Source: CAZQHK01 sp964593455 (GTDB taxonomy: Bacteria; Muiribacteriota; CAYSPT01). Taken from it: DNA of 64,000 nucleotides. The stretch's first letter is position 1, and every line of letters starts with the position of its first letter. Below the pieces are notes generated by a model, which saw only the letters and a program-made list of their open reading frames with translations, made no database searches and was not told the origin of the DNA. Position numbers and translations under genes: made by a program. Shown piece by piece: positions 8,132-16,468 of this stretch. The stretch lies in contig CAZQHK010000001.1 in assembly GCA_964593455.1 (NCBI GenBank), positions 185,008 to 249,007 on the forward strand, given 5' to 3'.

Positions 8132-9328
8132 ATGAAACGCTCTGCAAAGAAGAAAATAATGATAGTTGCCGGTGAGGTTTCTTCCGACATGTATGCTGCT
8201 GATTTGGCCCGGACTATCTCGGAATTGGCTCCTGAGGTGGAGTTGTGGGGAGTCGGAGGAACCGGTATGGCTGCTGCCGGAGTGAAATTGTTCTTCGATA
8301 CCGGCGGCTGGGCGGCTATTGGTATGTTGGAAGCCTTGAAAAAGCTTCCTCGGTTGTCGTTTATCTATCTGAAATTGCGGAAGGTTTTACAGAAACAGCG
8401 TCCGGATCTGCTCATTCTGGTAGATTATCCGGGATTTAACATGTTCCTGGTCAGAGTCGCCAAGAAGTTTGGGATCCCGACACTCTACTATATTCCCCCT
8501 TCCAAATGGGCCAGCTCTCCGAATGATGTCCGGGAAGCCGCCAGCAAGATAACAAAAGTGGCAGCTCCGTATCGGTGTACGGAAAAGATCTACCGTGAAG
8601 CCGGCGCGGATGTTGTTTTTGTGGGGCATCCGATTATCGATTTAGTAAAGCCCTCCCAGCCACCGGAAACAATCAGGAATGATTTTGGTGTTCATAAAGC
8701 AGATCCGCTCATATCGCTATTGCCTGGCAGCCGTAAGGTGGAGATTAAATACCTGCTTCCGATTATGCTGAAGGCAGCCAGGGAGGTCAGCCTCAGGAAA
8801 CCCGTTGCCCGGTTTATCGTACCGATTTCGCGGGGTGCTTATGCTTCACTGGGCAGCTTGCGTACATGGGTGGAACACATGGTCTCAAAAGCGAAAACTG
8901 ATTTTTCAATAGATCTGATCATCGATAGAACGTATGATTGCATTTCAGCTTCGGATATGGTGGTAGTGTCCTCTGGTACTGCTACACTGGAGACGGCCTA
9001 TCTAGGGATTCCGATGGTAGTTGTATATAAGGTTTCTTTGCTGACTGAACTGGTGGCCCGTACATTGACCAAACTACCTCCTTATTTTGCTATCCCCAAT
9101 TTGCTCATGAAAAGACAGGTGGTGCCCGAACTGATGCAGCACGACCTGACATCGTTACGTCTTACGGCGGAGATTATGCGTATTCTGGATGATGCATCAG
9201 TAAGAAAAAAAATGCATGAAGCCTTAGCAGATATTCGTGATATGCTGGGTTCCAGCGGCGCTTCACAGAGAGTAGCCAGACTCGCTCTGGAAATGAGCGA
9301 GACAGAATTTAAAGAAAGAGGTGATTAG
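8132..9328 (+). CDS. Second, divergent LpxB-family glycosyltransferase
   Basis: A 398-residue protein alignable by eye with LpxB along its whole length: GEVSSDMY at residues 14-21 in place of GEASGDLH, LVDYPGFN, PPSKWASS, GHPIID, LLPGSRKVEI and SSGTATLETA. It starts two bases after the msbA stop. It differs from the upstream copy at conserved sites: the GxxSGD glycine is Ser, and the VFPFE segment is replaced by a Cys-containing AAPYRCTEK. This could be a paralogue with another acyl-sugar acceptor or donor, or a diverged duplicate. Family call is firm; whether it makes lipid A disaccharide is unknown. Confidence 0.88.
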   Translation: MKRSAKKKIMIVAGEVSSDMYAADLARTISELAPEVELWGVGGTGMAAAGVKLFFDTGGWAAIGMLEALKKLPRLSFIYLKLRKVLQKQRPDLLILVDYPGFNMFLVRVAKKFGIPTLYYIPPSKWASSPNDVREAASKITKVAAPYRCTEKIYREAGADVVFVGHPIIDLVKPSQPPETIRNDFGVHKADPLISLLPGSRKVEIKYLLPIMLKAAREVSLRKPVARFIVPISRGAYASLGSLRTWVEHMVSKAKTDFSIDLIIDRTYDCISASDMVVVSSGTATLETAYLGIPMVVVYKVSLLTELVARTLTKLPPYFAIPNLLMKRQVVPELMQHDLTSLRLTAEIMRILDDASVRKKMHEALADIRDMLGSSGASQRVARLALEMSETEFKERGD

Positions 9329-9332
9329 CAGT

Positions 9333-9629
9333 ATGTCCCCCACCAAGAAGACTACCAAAAAAGCAGTAAAAGGGGCTTCGGCCGCGCCAAAAACCGCTAA
9401 GAAGAAAAAGACAGCGAAAGTGACCGAAGAGGTAACTCCTGATGGAATCCGTATCTACGATTCCCGGCAGTCATTCAAAAAGGGAGAAAAGATCTACCAC
9501 AAGTTTTGGGAAGAGACTGGTAAGATCATGGAAACGGGTACCACTGAGGACGGTGTTAAAAAAATGCTCGTGCAGTTCGAGACGGTCGGCGAGAAAAAGT
9601 TGATTATGGATCATAAACTGAAGAGCTGA
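9333..9629 (+). CDS. Small Lys-rich protein with Tudor-like (UvrD/PcrA C-terminal type) domain
   Basis: A 98-residue protein in two parts. Residues 1-35 are a basic, Lys/Ala/Thr-rich disordered tail resembling histone H1-like tails. Residues about 45-98 read FKKGEKIYHKFWEETGKIME...KKMLVQFETVGEKKLI, a pattern resembling the small SH3/Tudor-like domain at the end of UvrD/PcrA helicases (GD-V-H-FG-G-V), which contacts RNA polymerase in those proteins. The start ATG 9333 has SD AGAGGTGAT overlapping the lpxB-like stop region. A nucleic-acid or RNA polymerase binding role is inference; its presence at the end of a lipid A operon may be incidental. Confidence 0.7.
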   Translation: MSPTKKTTKKAVKGASAAPKTAKKKKTAKVTEEVTPDGIRIYDSRQSFKKGEKIYHKFWEETGKIMETGTTEDGVKKMLVQFETVGEKKLIMDHKLKS

Positions 9630-9633
9630 AAAT

Positions 9634-9789
9634 TTGGATTTTCTCGACCGGGTTTTAGTAGTGCTGGATATTGTCGTTTGCATGTTTCTGCTCTATGCAT
9701 CGTATTACGCGTTCAAGCAGATCAGGTGGAGGCGACAGTTTCCTGGAGAATCTGATCCAGAGGCAAACGAGAATGATTCTTCTGGATAA
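9634..9789 (+). CDS. Possible 51-residue single-pass membrane protein
   Basis: A short frame from TTG 9634 to TAA 9787-9789. The predicted peptide has an acidic N-terminus, one membrane segment (VLVVLDIVVCMFLLYASYYA), a positive stop-transfer patch (KQIRWRRQ) and an acidic Asp/Glu/Asn tail, a coherent inside-positive topology rather than random sequence. It begins five bases after the Tudor-like gene. No convincing SD is visible, and GTG or ATG codons further in could be the start. Its last 68 bases run antisense to the end of the convergent gene at 9722. Confidence 0.35.
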   Translation: MDFLDRVLVVLDIVVCMFLLYASYYAFKQIRWRRQFPGESDPEANENDSSG

Positions 9790-10138
9790 ACAGTTTCTCT
9801 CTGGCTTCTGCCAAAAGCTCGGTTGAGACTTGTCCTCTTACGGCCGGAACACGCAGAGCGTGATCGAAAATTCTTCTGGATATAAACAGCTGGTGAAGAG
9901 GTTTTACTCTCGCTATCTTAGCAGCGGTTTTCAGGCTATCAATCTCTTGCTCGGATAAGCCATGTAGTGAGGCCACGAAATCGATGATATTATTATCCTG
10001 CTTTCTTGTTTTCAGCAGCATCTCCTTGAGGTAACTGAACAGGGTGATACAGCCAGCAGCTATACAAAGAATAATTGCTCCGATGGTTCCCCCGGTAATA
10101 AGCAGGGACAACTCAGTGATTGCTAAAGTCGGTACCAT
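9722..10138 (-). CDS. Small membrane-anchored protein of unknown function
   Basis: A 138-residue protein with a hydrophobic N-terminal segment (about residues 5-36, LLITGGTIGAIILCIAAGCI) followed by a basic patch and a soluble, mostly helical domain. I do not recognise the family. Its ATG shares one base with the stop of the upstream HEAT-repeat gene (TAATG), so the two are almost certainly one transcript and translationally coupled. A membrane partner for the HEAT-repeat scaffold is a reasonable inference. The 3' end overlaps a possible small gene on the other strand. Confidence 0.75.
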   Translation of the reverse strand: MVPTLAITELSLLITGGTIGAIILCIAAGCITLFSYLKEMLLKTRKQDNNIIDFVASLHGLSEQEIDSLKTAAKIARVKPLHQLFISRRIFDHALRVPAVRGQVSTELLAEAREKLFIQKNHSRLPLDQILQETVAST

Positions 10139-12201
10139 TAGCGTAACCTTCCTCCTACAGCTTGCAACGCGTAGTTTCCGGCGATCTTAAGCGCAGGATC
10201 TTCAGAGTTCAACAGTTTACGGATAAGTTTGAGTCCTTCCTTCGTACCACGTTTGGCCATAATAATAGCGGTGTTTGCCTTAACTCGTGGACTGGGATCG
10301 TTTGCCATATGCCGGATTGCTTTCTTTGTTTTTTTGTTCCAGAACCGGCTTAGAGTTTCCACTACGTTGGCTCGCACCCGCTCATCAGCATCGTTGAGAA
10401 GTTTTATAAGTTTGGCAGAATCCCGGACGTGTCCGAGATTCCTGAAAGCTTTAATGGCGGTAGCGCGAACATGTGGATGTGGATCGGCCATGGCCCTGAG
10501 TACAAGTGGGCGGATAATTTCTTCCAGATATGACTGTTCGGAAATCGCCGCCAATATTTTTGCGCTTGTAAACCGGATTTTATGATCGCTATTAGTAATT
10601 CCCATAACCAGATGTTTTCTGACGCCAGCATCGATCTCCATAGCTTTTGCAAACAGGTCACCCGCCGAGTCGCACTGGCTGAGAGCATACTTTTCAAAAT
10701 CATTCCAGGCTTTCAAGGCTATCACTCTGGCAGCCACACCGGCTATTTTCTTGTCAGGATGGGACATGTGATCAGCCAAAGCCTTATTACCATAAATTGT
10801 TTGAATGGATTTGAGAATCTCCAGGGCATACTGTTGCACCCCTTGATCGGGATCGCCCGCCGCCTTTAAAAATGGCAACGGATCACGTTCTTTCCCTAGA
10901 TAAGACAAAGTTTCCAGGGCTTTCTTTCGAACCGCCGGTTCCTGATCAACTAGTAGCGGTGTGACAAGTTCTCTGGTCGTTTTATGATTTGCATGCAGTT
11001 TTATGATCTCAAGCATGGTGATACGAACAGATGGTTCCGGACTACTCAAGAACATAGAAATCTGGTTGACATTGATGAGTCCTGTAATAGCCATTTGAGC
11101 CGCTTTTCGTACCTTTTTTGTATCGTGGCAAAGTAACTTGATTAACAGTTCGAGTGATTGCAATGAGCCTATTTGCTTCAGATGTGAAATTGCTTTCAAT
11201 GCCTGTTTTTCATCGAGTGATTCCATGACCATTTCCAGTAGTTCGATGGATTTCCCGGTTGGAAACCGCATGAAGATGTCTGATAGTTCCTGTTTTAATT
11301 CTAATCGTGCTTGTCCGACATGGTCGTTGAGAACCGTTATTCCGATATTGCCCAACTTGAGTATCATCCTGAGAAGAAAAACCCGGATGGGTGTGGAGAC
11401 GACACTCCTTAGATGACGACCGAGAAGATCGGCGGCAACAAGTTGTTTGCGTCCTATCTCGCTGTTCGACAGTTCGTCTGCAGAAACCAGTCTGCCGATA
11501 ATCTCTTTTACCATATTCTGGGTTCTCATGTCGCCAACGTTGCCTGAAACTATGATATTGAGGAGCAAACGTAGATTCTCGGGAAATGAAGGGAGTTTCA
11601 CTTTATCAAGGACATATCGGATTCTTTTATTGTCCATGGAAGACAGATGAGCGAAAACGTCGTTTGGCTTGAACTGGATCAGCTCCATAATATAGCTTAA
11701 AGCGGCCCTGCCCAAAGGAGATTCCTGGTCTTCTATTAATTCATAAACAGAATCGAGATTAGGGATATTGTCCCGTTTACTCAATGATTCAAGTGCCTGC
11801 GCCCTGACTGATACCGGCCGCCAATCTTCCATAAAAACCTTAACCAGTAGATTTTCAGCCGTTTCGCTTCTAATGTTTTTGAGAACACCAATCAGGTGAA
11901 CGACTAGCCGTTTATCCGGACCGTCTAGAAATTGCTCCATTTCCTTGAAAAAACCCGACAATGTTCCGAGTTGCTCCAGGCGGGCACGGTAGGATGAGCT
12001 GATATCGGGGCGCGTAAGCTCATCACAAAGAATATTGTAAAGAGACCGGCAGTGTTCGGATAAAGCATAAACGATTTGTGCAGCTGTATCGGGGTATTCT
12101 TCGAGGTACCGGAAGGCCCGGATGATGGCCTTTGCCCCGGAACTGTTGTCTTTTGCCCGGTCAAGCAGCTTGAGAATGGCGCTGCTGTCTGAACGTGTCA
12201 T
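10138..12201 (-). CDS. Large HEAT-repeat protein
   Basis: A 687-residue soluble protein built almost entirely of HEAT-like helical hairpins. Repeats show the usual pattern of a proline and a D-x-V-R turn, for example SPEPSVRITMLEIIKL, DQEPAVRKKALETLSYL, DPHPHVRATAIKAFRNL, DADERVRANVVETLSRF and DPSPRVKANTAIIMAK, spaced by roughly 30-40 residues. No signal peptide is visible. The start ATG 12201 has SD AGGAGG nine bases upstream; a TTG 15 codons earlier lacks one. HEAT proteins are scaffolds or lyase-like adaptors. Partners may be the small membrane protein downstream or the divergent radical SAM protein. Fold is secure, function unknown. Confidence 0.88.
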   Translation of the reverse strand: MTRSDSSAILKLLDRAKDNSSGAKAIIRAFRYLEEYPDTAAQIVYALSEHCRSLYNILCDELTRPDISSSYRARLEQLGTLSGFFKEMEQFLDGPDKRLVVHLIGVLKNIRSETAENLLVKVFMEDWRPVSVRAQALESLSKRDNIPNLDSVYELIEDQESPLGRAALSYIMELIQFKPNDVFAHLSSMDNKRIRYVLDKVKLPSFPENLRLLLNIIVSGNVGDMRTQNMVKEIIGRLVSADELSNSEIGRKQLVAADLLGRHLRSVVSTPIRVFLLRMILKLGNIGITVLNDHVGQARLELKQELSDIFMRFPTGKSIELLEMVMESLDEKQALKAISHLKQIGSLQSLELLIKLLCHDTKKVRKAAQMAITGLINVNQISMFLSSPEPSVRITMLEIIKLHANHKTTRELVTPLLVDQEPAVRKKALETLSYLGKERDPLPFLKAAGDPDQGVQQYALEILKSIQTIYGNKALADHMSHPDKKIAGVAARVIALKAWNDFEKYALSQCDSAGDLFAKAMEIDAGVRKHLVMGITNSDHKIRFTSAKILAAISEQSYLEEIIRPLVLRAMADPHPHVRATAIKAFRNLGHVRDSAKLIKLLNDADERVRANVVETLSRFWNKKTKKAIRHMANDPSPRVKANTAIIMAKRGTKEGLKLIRKLLNSEDPALKIAGNYALQAVGGRLR

Positions 12202-12236
12202 TCGCACTATCCTCCTGGATATTTGTATCGGAATAA

Positions 12237-12267
12237 TTGAAGTCAATCTTTAGCTCTGTTATATAAT
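12237..12267 (+). promoter_or_regulatory. Candidate sigma70-type promoter for the radical SAM gene
   Basis: A perfect TATAAT at 12262-12267 lies 19 bases after TTGAAG at 12237-12242, slightly longer than optimal spacing. It sits in the divergent gap before the radical SAM gene; transcription would start near 12274 and leave a leader of about 45 bases before ATG 12318. If so, the upstream TTG 12267 could not be the start codon. Confidence 0.4.
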
Positions 12268-12317
12268 TGGTATTGTTCAGGGGAAAATTTACATGCACAA
12301 ACGGTGATAATGAAACT

Positions 12318-13208
12318 ATGGAATCGATAACAAGCAAAATACAGTATGATGCCTGGCTGCACTGGAATGTTACCTACCGGTGTCCCCTGGATTGTGCATA
12401 TTGTTTTTTTCATGGGAGCCGGCACCATAATGAATCGGTTGAAAGCGGCAAATGCAGTGGTGGTGATGGTATCGATATTCCATCTCTCATCGAGACACTT
12501 GATACCTCAAAGATGACATTTACTATTAGTTTTACCGGCGGCGAGCCGTTTTGCGTACCTAATCTCACTGAAGCCTGTGTGAAAATATCAGAACATCATT
12601 ACATTTCTCTTGTTACTAATCTGATAACTGGCAATATTAAGGAATTTGCGGAGAAACTGGATCCCCGAAGGGTGGCTGACATTACCGCTTCTTTACATAT
12701 CGGGGAATTGGAACGACGACATTTGCTCGATTCGTTTATCGATAATTACGTTTTTTTGCAGGCAAAAAAGTTTTCTATTGTGGCCACGCAAGTAGCCTAT
12801 CCTCCTTTATTGCCTGACCTGGCTAAGTACCGCTGCTATTTCGAAAAATGTGGTCTAAACGTAACCTTTGAGCCTTTCACAGGTTCGTATCAAGGCAAGC
12901 ATTATCCTGAGGCATATTCGCCGGAGGAACTTCACTCTTTCAGGATTGATAATTCGAAGTTAGATACATTTAAATCAAAAGGGTTATCGTGTAATGCCGG
13001 ATACAATGTTGGAGTGGTATCGCCGACCGGCAGCATTAGTCCATGTTTTCAAATTCATGGAAGGCTTGGAAGTCTCTATGGGAAAATCAAATTTAAAGAT
13101 ACGTTAACGACCTGTCATCATGATGTTTGTCGATGTCCGCTCTATGCATACGATCCTTATTTATTTAAAAAAGCCTTGGGTACGATGACTGGTTCCTCGT
13201 ATTATTAG
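12318..13208 (+). CDS. Radical SAM protein with SPASM-like C-terminus
   Basis: About 296 residues. The radical SAM cluster motif CPLDCAYC (CxxxCxxC) lies near residue 25, followed by the SAM-contacting GGEPF. The C-terminal part has five cysteines in a SPASM-like layout: LSCNAGYNVGV, then PTGSISPCF, then CHHDVCRC, so one auxiliary Fe-S cluster is likely. SPASM proteins modify peptides or proteins or install enzyme cofactors; no precursor peptide is visible nearby. It lies between two HEAT-repeat genes, one divergent and one downstream, so a HEAT protein could be partner or substrate (inference). The start ATG 12318 is chosen over an upstream TTG because of the promoter position. Confidence 0.85.
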   Translation: MESITSKIQYDAWLHWNVTYRCPLDCAYCFFHGSRHHNESVESGKCSGGDGIDIPSLIETLDTSKMTFTISFTGGEPFCVPNLTEACVKISEHHYISLVTNLITGNIKEFAEKLDPRRVADITASLHIGELERRHLLDSFIDNYVFLQAKKFSIVATQVAYPPLLPDLAKYRCYFEKCGLNVTFEPFTGSYQGKHYPEAYSPEELHSFRIDNSKLDTFKSKGLSCNAGYNVGVVSPTGSISPCFQIHGRLGSLYGKIKFKDTLTTCHHDVCRCPLYAYDPYLFKKALGTMTGSSYY

Positions 13209-13213
13209 TCGGG

Positions 13214-13219
13214 TATAAT
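13214..13219 (+). promoter_or_regulatory. Possible -10 element ahead of the HEAT-RDD gene
   Basis: TATAAT at 13214-13219 lies just after the radical SAM stop and 47 bases before the next start. I see no good -35 hexamer at the right distance, so this may be a weak or activator-dependent promoter, or chance. Confidence 0.25.
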
Positions 13220-13265
13220 AGATTTGCATAATTTTCGCGAATATGTCCCGTAGGTGGTGGTCGAG

Positions 13266-15365
13266 TTGTCTCCAATGAATTTGAAAAACATTTTGGAGAA
13301 ACTCAAAGATCCTTCTGAAGATGTACGAATCTCCGGTTGTGTGGAACTTTCCGAGTCGGGTCATCCTAAATCCCGCCAGGCGCTGGCTCGCATATCTACC
13401 GATGACCGAAGCCCCCGGGTAAGGTATGCCGCTCGTAAACTGCTGGACGTATGGGATCGAAAATTGCATACCGAACCGGACTTGTTTACCTCCCCGGCTG
13501 TTGAATCGGAGACTGCCCCTGGTCCGGGTTTCGAACTTGAGGGACAGCTGGCCGCTCTGGCCGGGGATCTGACGTCATTGCAGCAGGATGTTCGTCTCCA
13601 AGCGGCCATGAAGATCTGCAACCTTCAGGATCGGCACATGCTGAAGTACGTGCTCGCTGCTCTCGACCGGGAAAGTGACCCAGTGGTGCTGGCTTCTCTG
13701 GTTAAAGCACTGGGTGCATGTGGTGACAGTTCTCACGTCAAGCGCCTGGCAGAATTTCTCCGGGATGAAAATCATCGTGTCCGGGCCAACGCGGTGGAAG
13801 CGCTTCTTATGCTTCAGTCGTCGCTTTCACTGGCTTTGGTTTTCCCCCTGCTTCAGGATACTGACCACCGGGTTCGAGCCGTAGCTTCACAGGCTCTCTC
13901 AGTTCGCGGGGAAGATCACGCTCTGAAGGTCCTGCAACGGATGAGCGAAACCAATGAAATCTGGATGCGCGACAGTGCGGCTTTCGCTCTCGGCGAGCTT
14001 GATATACCTGAAGCGATTCCTTTGTTGTTGAACCTTCACACCGACCGCAACGCCTCTGTTCGCATGAAAGCCGAACGGGGACTTAAAAAATTTGCCGAGT
14101 TGGGGTATGAGGAGGCGGCTCATTTCATCGATGGACTTCCTCACGAAGAGGAAGAACCTGCAACAGTTGTGGAAGTAATGACTGTTGTCGAAGATAAAAG
14201 AGCTACTCTGGCGGATTTGGATGATTCGAATCCGAAACTTCGTATGAACATCGTCAACGAAATTATCTCCAATAAAGATAGAGAGGGCTTGAGTTCCCTT
14301 GTCGAACATCTTGCTCATGAGGAAAACGTTTTCGTCGCTTCCCGCATTCTTTCCGCTATCGGTCTGCTGGGAGAGGGTGACGCCGACCGTTACCGTTCAG
14401 TCCTGGCTGAGTATCTGAAACATCCGGATCTCCGGACGGTGGCCAATGCCATCGAGGCGGCCACGCGGTTGGAGGATCCGGTACTCCGGTCCCATATCAG
14501 GCCTTTGAAGAGAAGCCCCAATGCCAGGATCAGAGGAAATGCCCTGGTTTATCTGCATGATGATCCCGCTGTCGATGTGAGCAAAGAATTATCGGACATG
14601 GCTATGAGTCACAACTCTTCTTTGCAAAACGCGGCCATTTACACCGTGGAACGGTTGGCTGACCGCTACCGTGAACTGGTACCTCAACTGGTACTTCTGG
14701 CTGAAACCAAGGATCCCGAAGTTTTCTACTATCTGGGTGAAACCCTGCAACGCCTGAACGCTCGGGGTGTCTCCGAGGCCGCGGAACTGATTGAATCTCT
14801 GCGGGGTGCTGAATTGGACAGCGGAGGTTCCCGGTCATTGGCTAACCTGGCTAAAGCGCCTTATCTAAAGCGGGTGTATGCGCTGGTCTATGACTCCCTG
14901 GGTTTCCTGGGAGTGTGTTTTTGCCTGGGAATGGTAGTGGGGACAGTAACTATGGGATCGAAAGGTGCAACAGTAGAATCACTCAGACAACTGGTAGCTT
15001 TAGTGGCCACGATTCTTTTTTTCATCAAAGACGGCTACAGGGGCGGTCGGGGTCTCGGCAAAGAAAAAGTAGGTCTTCGCGTTATCGATATCCATACCGG
15101 TGAAGGATGCAGCTACTTCAGGTCGCTGCTACGCCAGGCAACGTTGTTGCTGCCGGGACTGAACCTGATCGAGATCATCTTGCCTGCCGTTGATAAGCAT
15201 GGCCACCGGTTAATCGACAAACTGCTTGATACCCAGGTTATTGAGGAGACTCATCAAGAGCTAACAACCATTCAAAAAGCAGTGGCGTATACCGGGGCGG
15301 CGATAATTGGGTTCGTGCTGTTGCTGGTCATTTTCGAATATATTTCCAAAAAATTGGGAGGTTAG
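13266..15365 (+). CDS. HEAT-repeat protein with C-terminal RDD membrane domain
   Basis: About 699 residues. The first 530 or so are HEAT repeats (DPSEDVRISGCVELSES, DRSPRVRYAARKLL, DENHRVRANAVEALLML, DTDHRVRAVASQALS). The C-terminal 170 residues form an RDD-type membrane domain: an entry Arg (YLKRVYALVYDSLG), hydrophobic helices, then GRGLGKEKVGLRVID and FRSLLRQATLLLPG before a last membrane helix at the end. RDD domains occur in transport-like or uncharacterised membrane proteins; fused to HEAT repeats this looks like a membrane-tethered scaffold. SD AGGTGG favours TTG 13266, with GTG 13254 or ATG 13275 as alternatives. It is followed closely by a PrsW-type protease and is likely co-transcribed with it. 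Confidence 0.85.
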   Translation: MSPMNLKNILEKLKDPSEDVRISGCVELSESGHPKSRQALARISTDDRSPRVRYAARKLLDVWDRKLHTEPDLFTSPAVESETAPGPGFELEGQLAALAGDLTSLQQDVRLQAAMKICNLQDRHMLKYVLAALDRESDPVVLASLVKALGACGDSSHVKRLAEFLRDENHRVRANAVEALLMLQSSLSLALVFPLLQDTDHRVRAVASQALSVRGEDHALKVLQRMSETNEIWMRDSAAFALGELDIPEAIPLLLNLHTDRNASVRMKAERGLKKFAELGYEEAAHFIDGLPHEEEEPATVVEVMTVVEDKRATLADLDDSNPKLRMNIVNEIISNKDREGLSSLVEHLAHEENVFVASRILSAIGLLGEGDADRYRSVLAEYLKHPDLRTVANAIEAATRLEDPVLRSHIRPLKRSPNARIRGNALVYLHDDPAVDVSKELSDMAMSHNSSLQNAAIYTVERLADRYRELVPQLVLLAETKDPEVFYYLGETLQRLNARGVSEAAELIESLRGAELDSGGSRSLANLAKAPYLKRVYALVYDSLGFLGVCFCLGMVVGTVTMGSKGATVESLRQLVALVATILFFIKDGYRGGRGLGKEKVGLRVIDIHTGEGCSYFRSLLRQATLLLPGLNLIEIILPAVDKHGHRLIDKLLDTQVIEETHQELTTIQKAVAYTGAAIIGFVLLLVIFEYISKKLGG

Positions 15366-15379
15366 GAGGAAAACTCCCC

Positions 15380-16396
15380 GTGGTAAATTGGATCGTGGCA
15401 ACTTTTATCGGCCTGCTCTGGCTGGGAGTAGTATGGGTCTGGTTCAGGCCGGAACCGAAACTTCAAAAAAATCTGGTCAAGGTCTTTCTGCTGGGAATGA
15501 TTATCTGTATTCCAGCCGGCTATTTCAATACATACTGGATGAGCGCTCTGGCTCCTCATTTGATTAAGGTGTCGGCCGGTGCCGATGGAGAGCTCACCAT
15601 GCATACCGGTTGGTTGGGCCTGGCTTTGCTCTGGATACTGCTGGCGCCGGTGGAAGAGATTATTAAATTTCTCATCGTGCGCACGGAAAGCTACCGGTTA
15701 AAAGCCTTCGACACCGTTGAAGAAGGAGTCATGCTGGCTTCGGTATCCGCTCTCGGATTTGCAACTTACGAGAACTATTTTTACATGACTCAACGGGGAT
15801 TCGAAATCATCTACCTGCGCGGGTGGCTCTGCCCTCTGGTACACATGTTGTTTTCCGCTTTTTTCGGCTATTACCTTGGATTGGCCAAGACACGAAGGTA
15901 CCGGTCCCAGCCGCTTATTATCGAGGGTTTGGTATTGGCTTCGGTGGCCCACGGGATCTATAATGCCTCTGCCAGAAACATCCCCGTGGGAGTGTTGGTT
16001 GTTATTGCCTACCTGGCATACTATCTGAGCTGGATGAAAACTGAGCGGCATGTGCCGCTAGCGGTCAGACTGATCCCCGGATGGATGAGTGAAGTCAAGC
16101 CTCTGTCGGGCAAACGTTCTCTTGCCAGGCCGACACTTCCCCTGATACAAGATCCTGTTGGAAATCAACAGGTTGAAGAGATCCTCTCTCATTTTGAAAG
16201 TATCTCCGAAGAAGAACGGCTGGAAGCAGTCAAACAAGCCGGTCTGTTTCAAGACCACCGTATCTATGTGGGACTCAAACGGATGGAACACGATCCTTCA
16301 CCGACAGTCAGAAAAGTGGCCTCTATGGCTCTGAAAAGCTTGGAAGAAGATATCAAGGAGCTTTACCGCCGGCAGATGATGGTAAAAAATAAATAA
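15380..16396 (+). CDS. PrsW-family intramembrane protease with HEAT-like tail
   Basis: A 338-residue polytopic membrane protein. The PrsW family motifs are all present: the EExxK motif in VEEIIKF (E92, E93, K96), ATYENYFY (E131, N132), HMLF (H155) and VAHGIYN (H191). PrsW cleaves anti-sigma factor RsiW in Bacillus; other family members have other or unknown substrates. After the membrane part, residues about 260-335 look like a soluble HEAT-like helical extension with DPSPTVRKVASMAL, echoing the neighbouring HEAT proteins. The start GTG 15380 has SD AGGAGG about nine bases upstream. Its substrate is unknown; an ECF/anti-sigma pair lies 8 kb away, but a link is only a guess. Confidence 0.88.
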   Translation: MVNWIVATFIGLLWLGVVWVWFRPEPKLQKNLVKVFLLGMIICIPAGYFNTYWMSALAPHLIKVSAGADGELTMHTGWLGLALLWILLAPVEEIIKFLIVRTESYRLKAFDTVEEGVMLASVSALGFATYENYFYMTQRGFEIIYLRGWLCPLVHMLFSAFFGYYLGLAKTRRYRSQPLIIEGLVLASVAHGIYNASARNIPVGVLVVIAYLAYYLSWMKTERHVPLAVRLIPGWMSEVKPLSGKRSLARPTLPLIQDPVGNQQVEEILSHFESISEEERLEAVKQAGLFQDHRIYVGLKRMEHDPSPTVRKVASMALKSLEEDIKELYRRQMMVKNK

Positions 16397-16422
16397 TGTC
16401 CTATTAGTGGACATGTTTATTT
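16387..16422. terminator. A/T-rich hairpin between convergent genes
   Basis: A hairpin with ATGTCC (16396-16401) pairing to GGACAT (16409-16414), extended by AAATAAA and TTTATTT on either side. It contains the prsW stop codon and lies between prsW and the convergent transglycosylase gene, so it may end transcription from both sides. The G+C content of the stem is low. Confidence 0.45.
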
Positions 16423-16468
16423 GTACATAAACCGGACGGTAGCTGGCCAAGTAACTTCAATTTTGGAA

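Noticed and set aside
12318..13208. Radical SAM protein as RiPP maturase
   Set aside because: No precursor peptide, leader-binding domain or peptidase is visible close by; only the SPASM-like layout supports it.
16387..16422. A strong intrinsic terminator between prsW and the transglycosylase gene
   Set aside because: The stem is A/T-rich and lacks a proper G/C core with T-run; listed only as a weak terminator-like hairpin.
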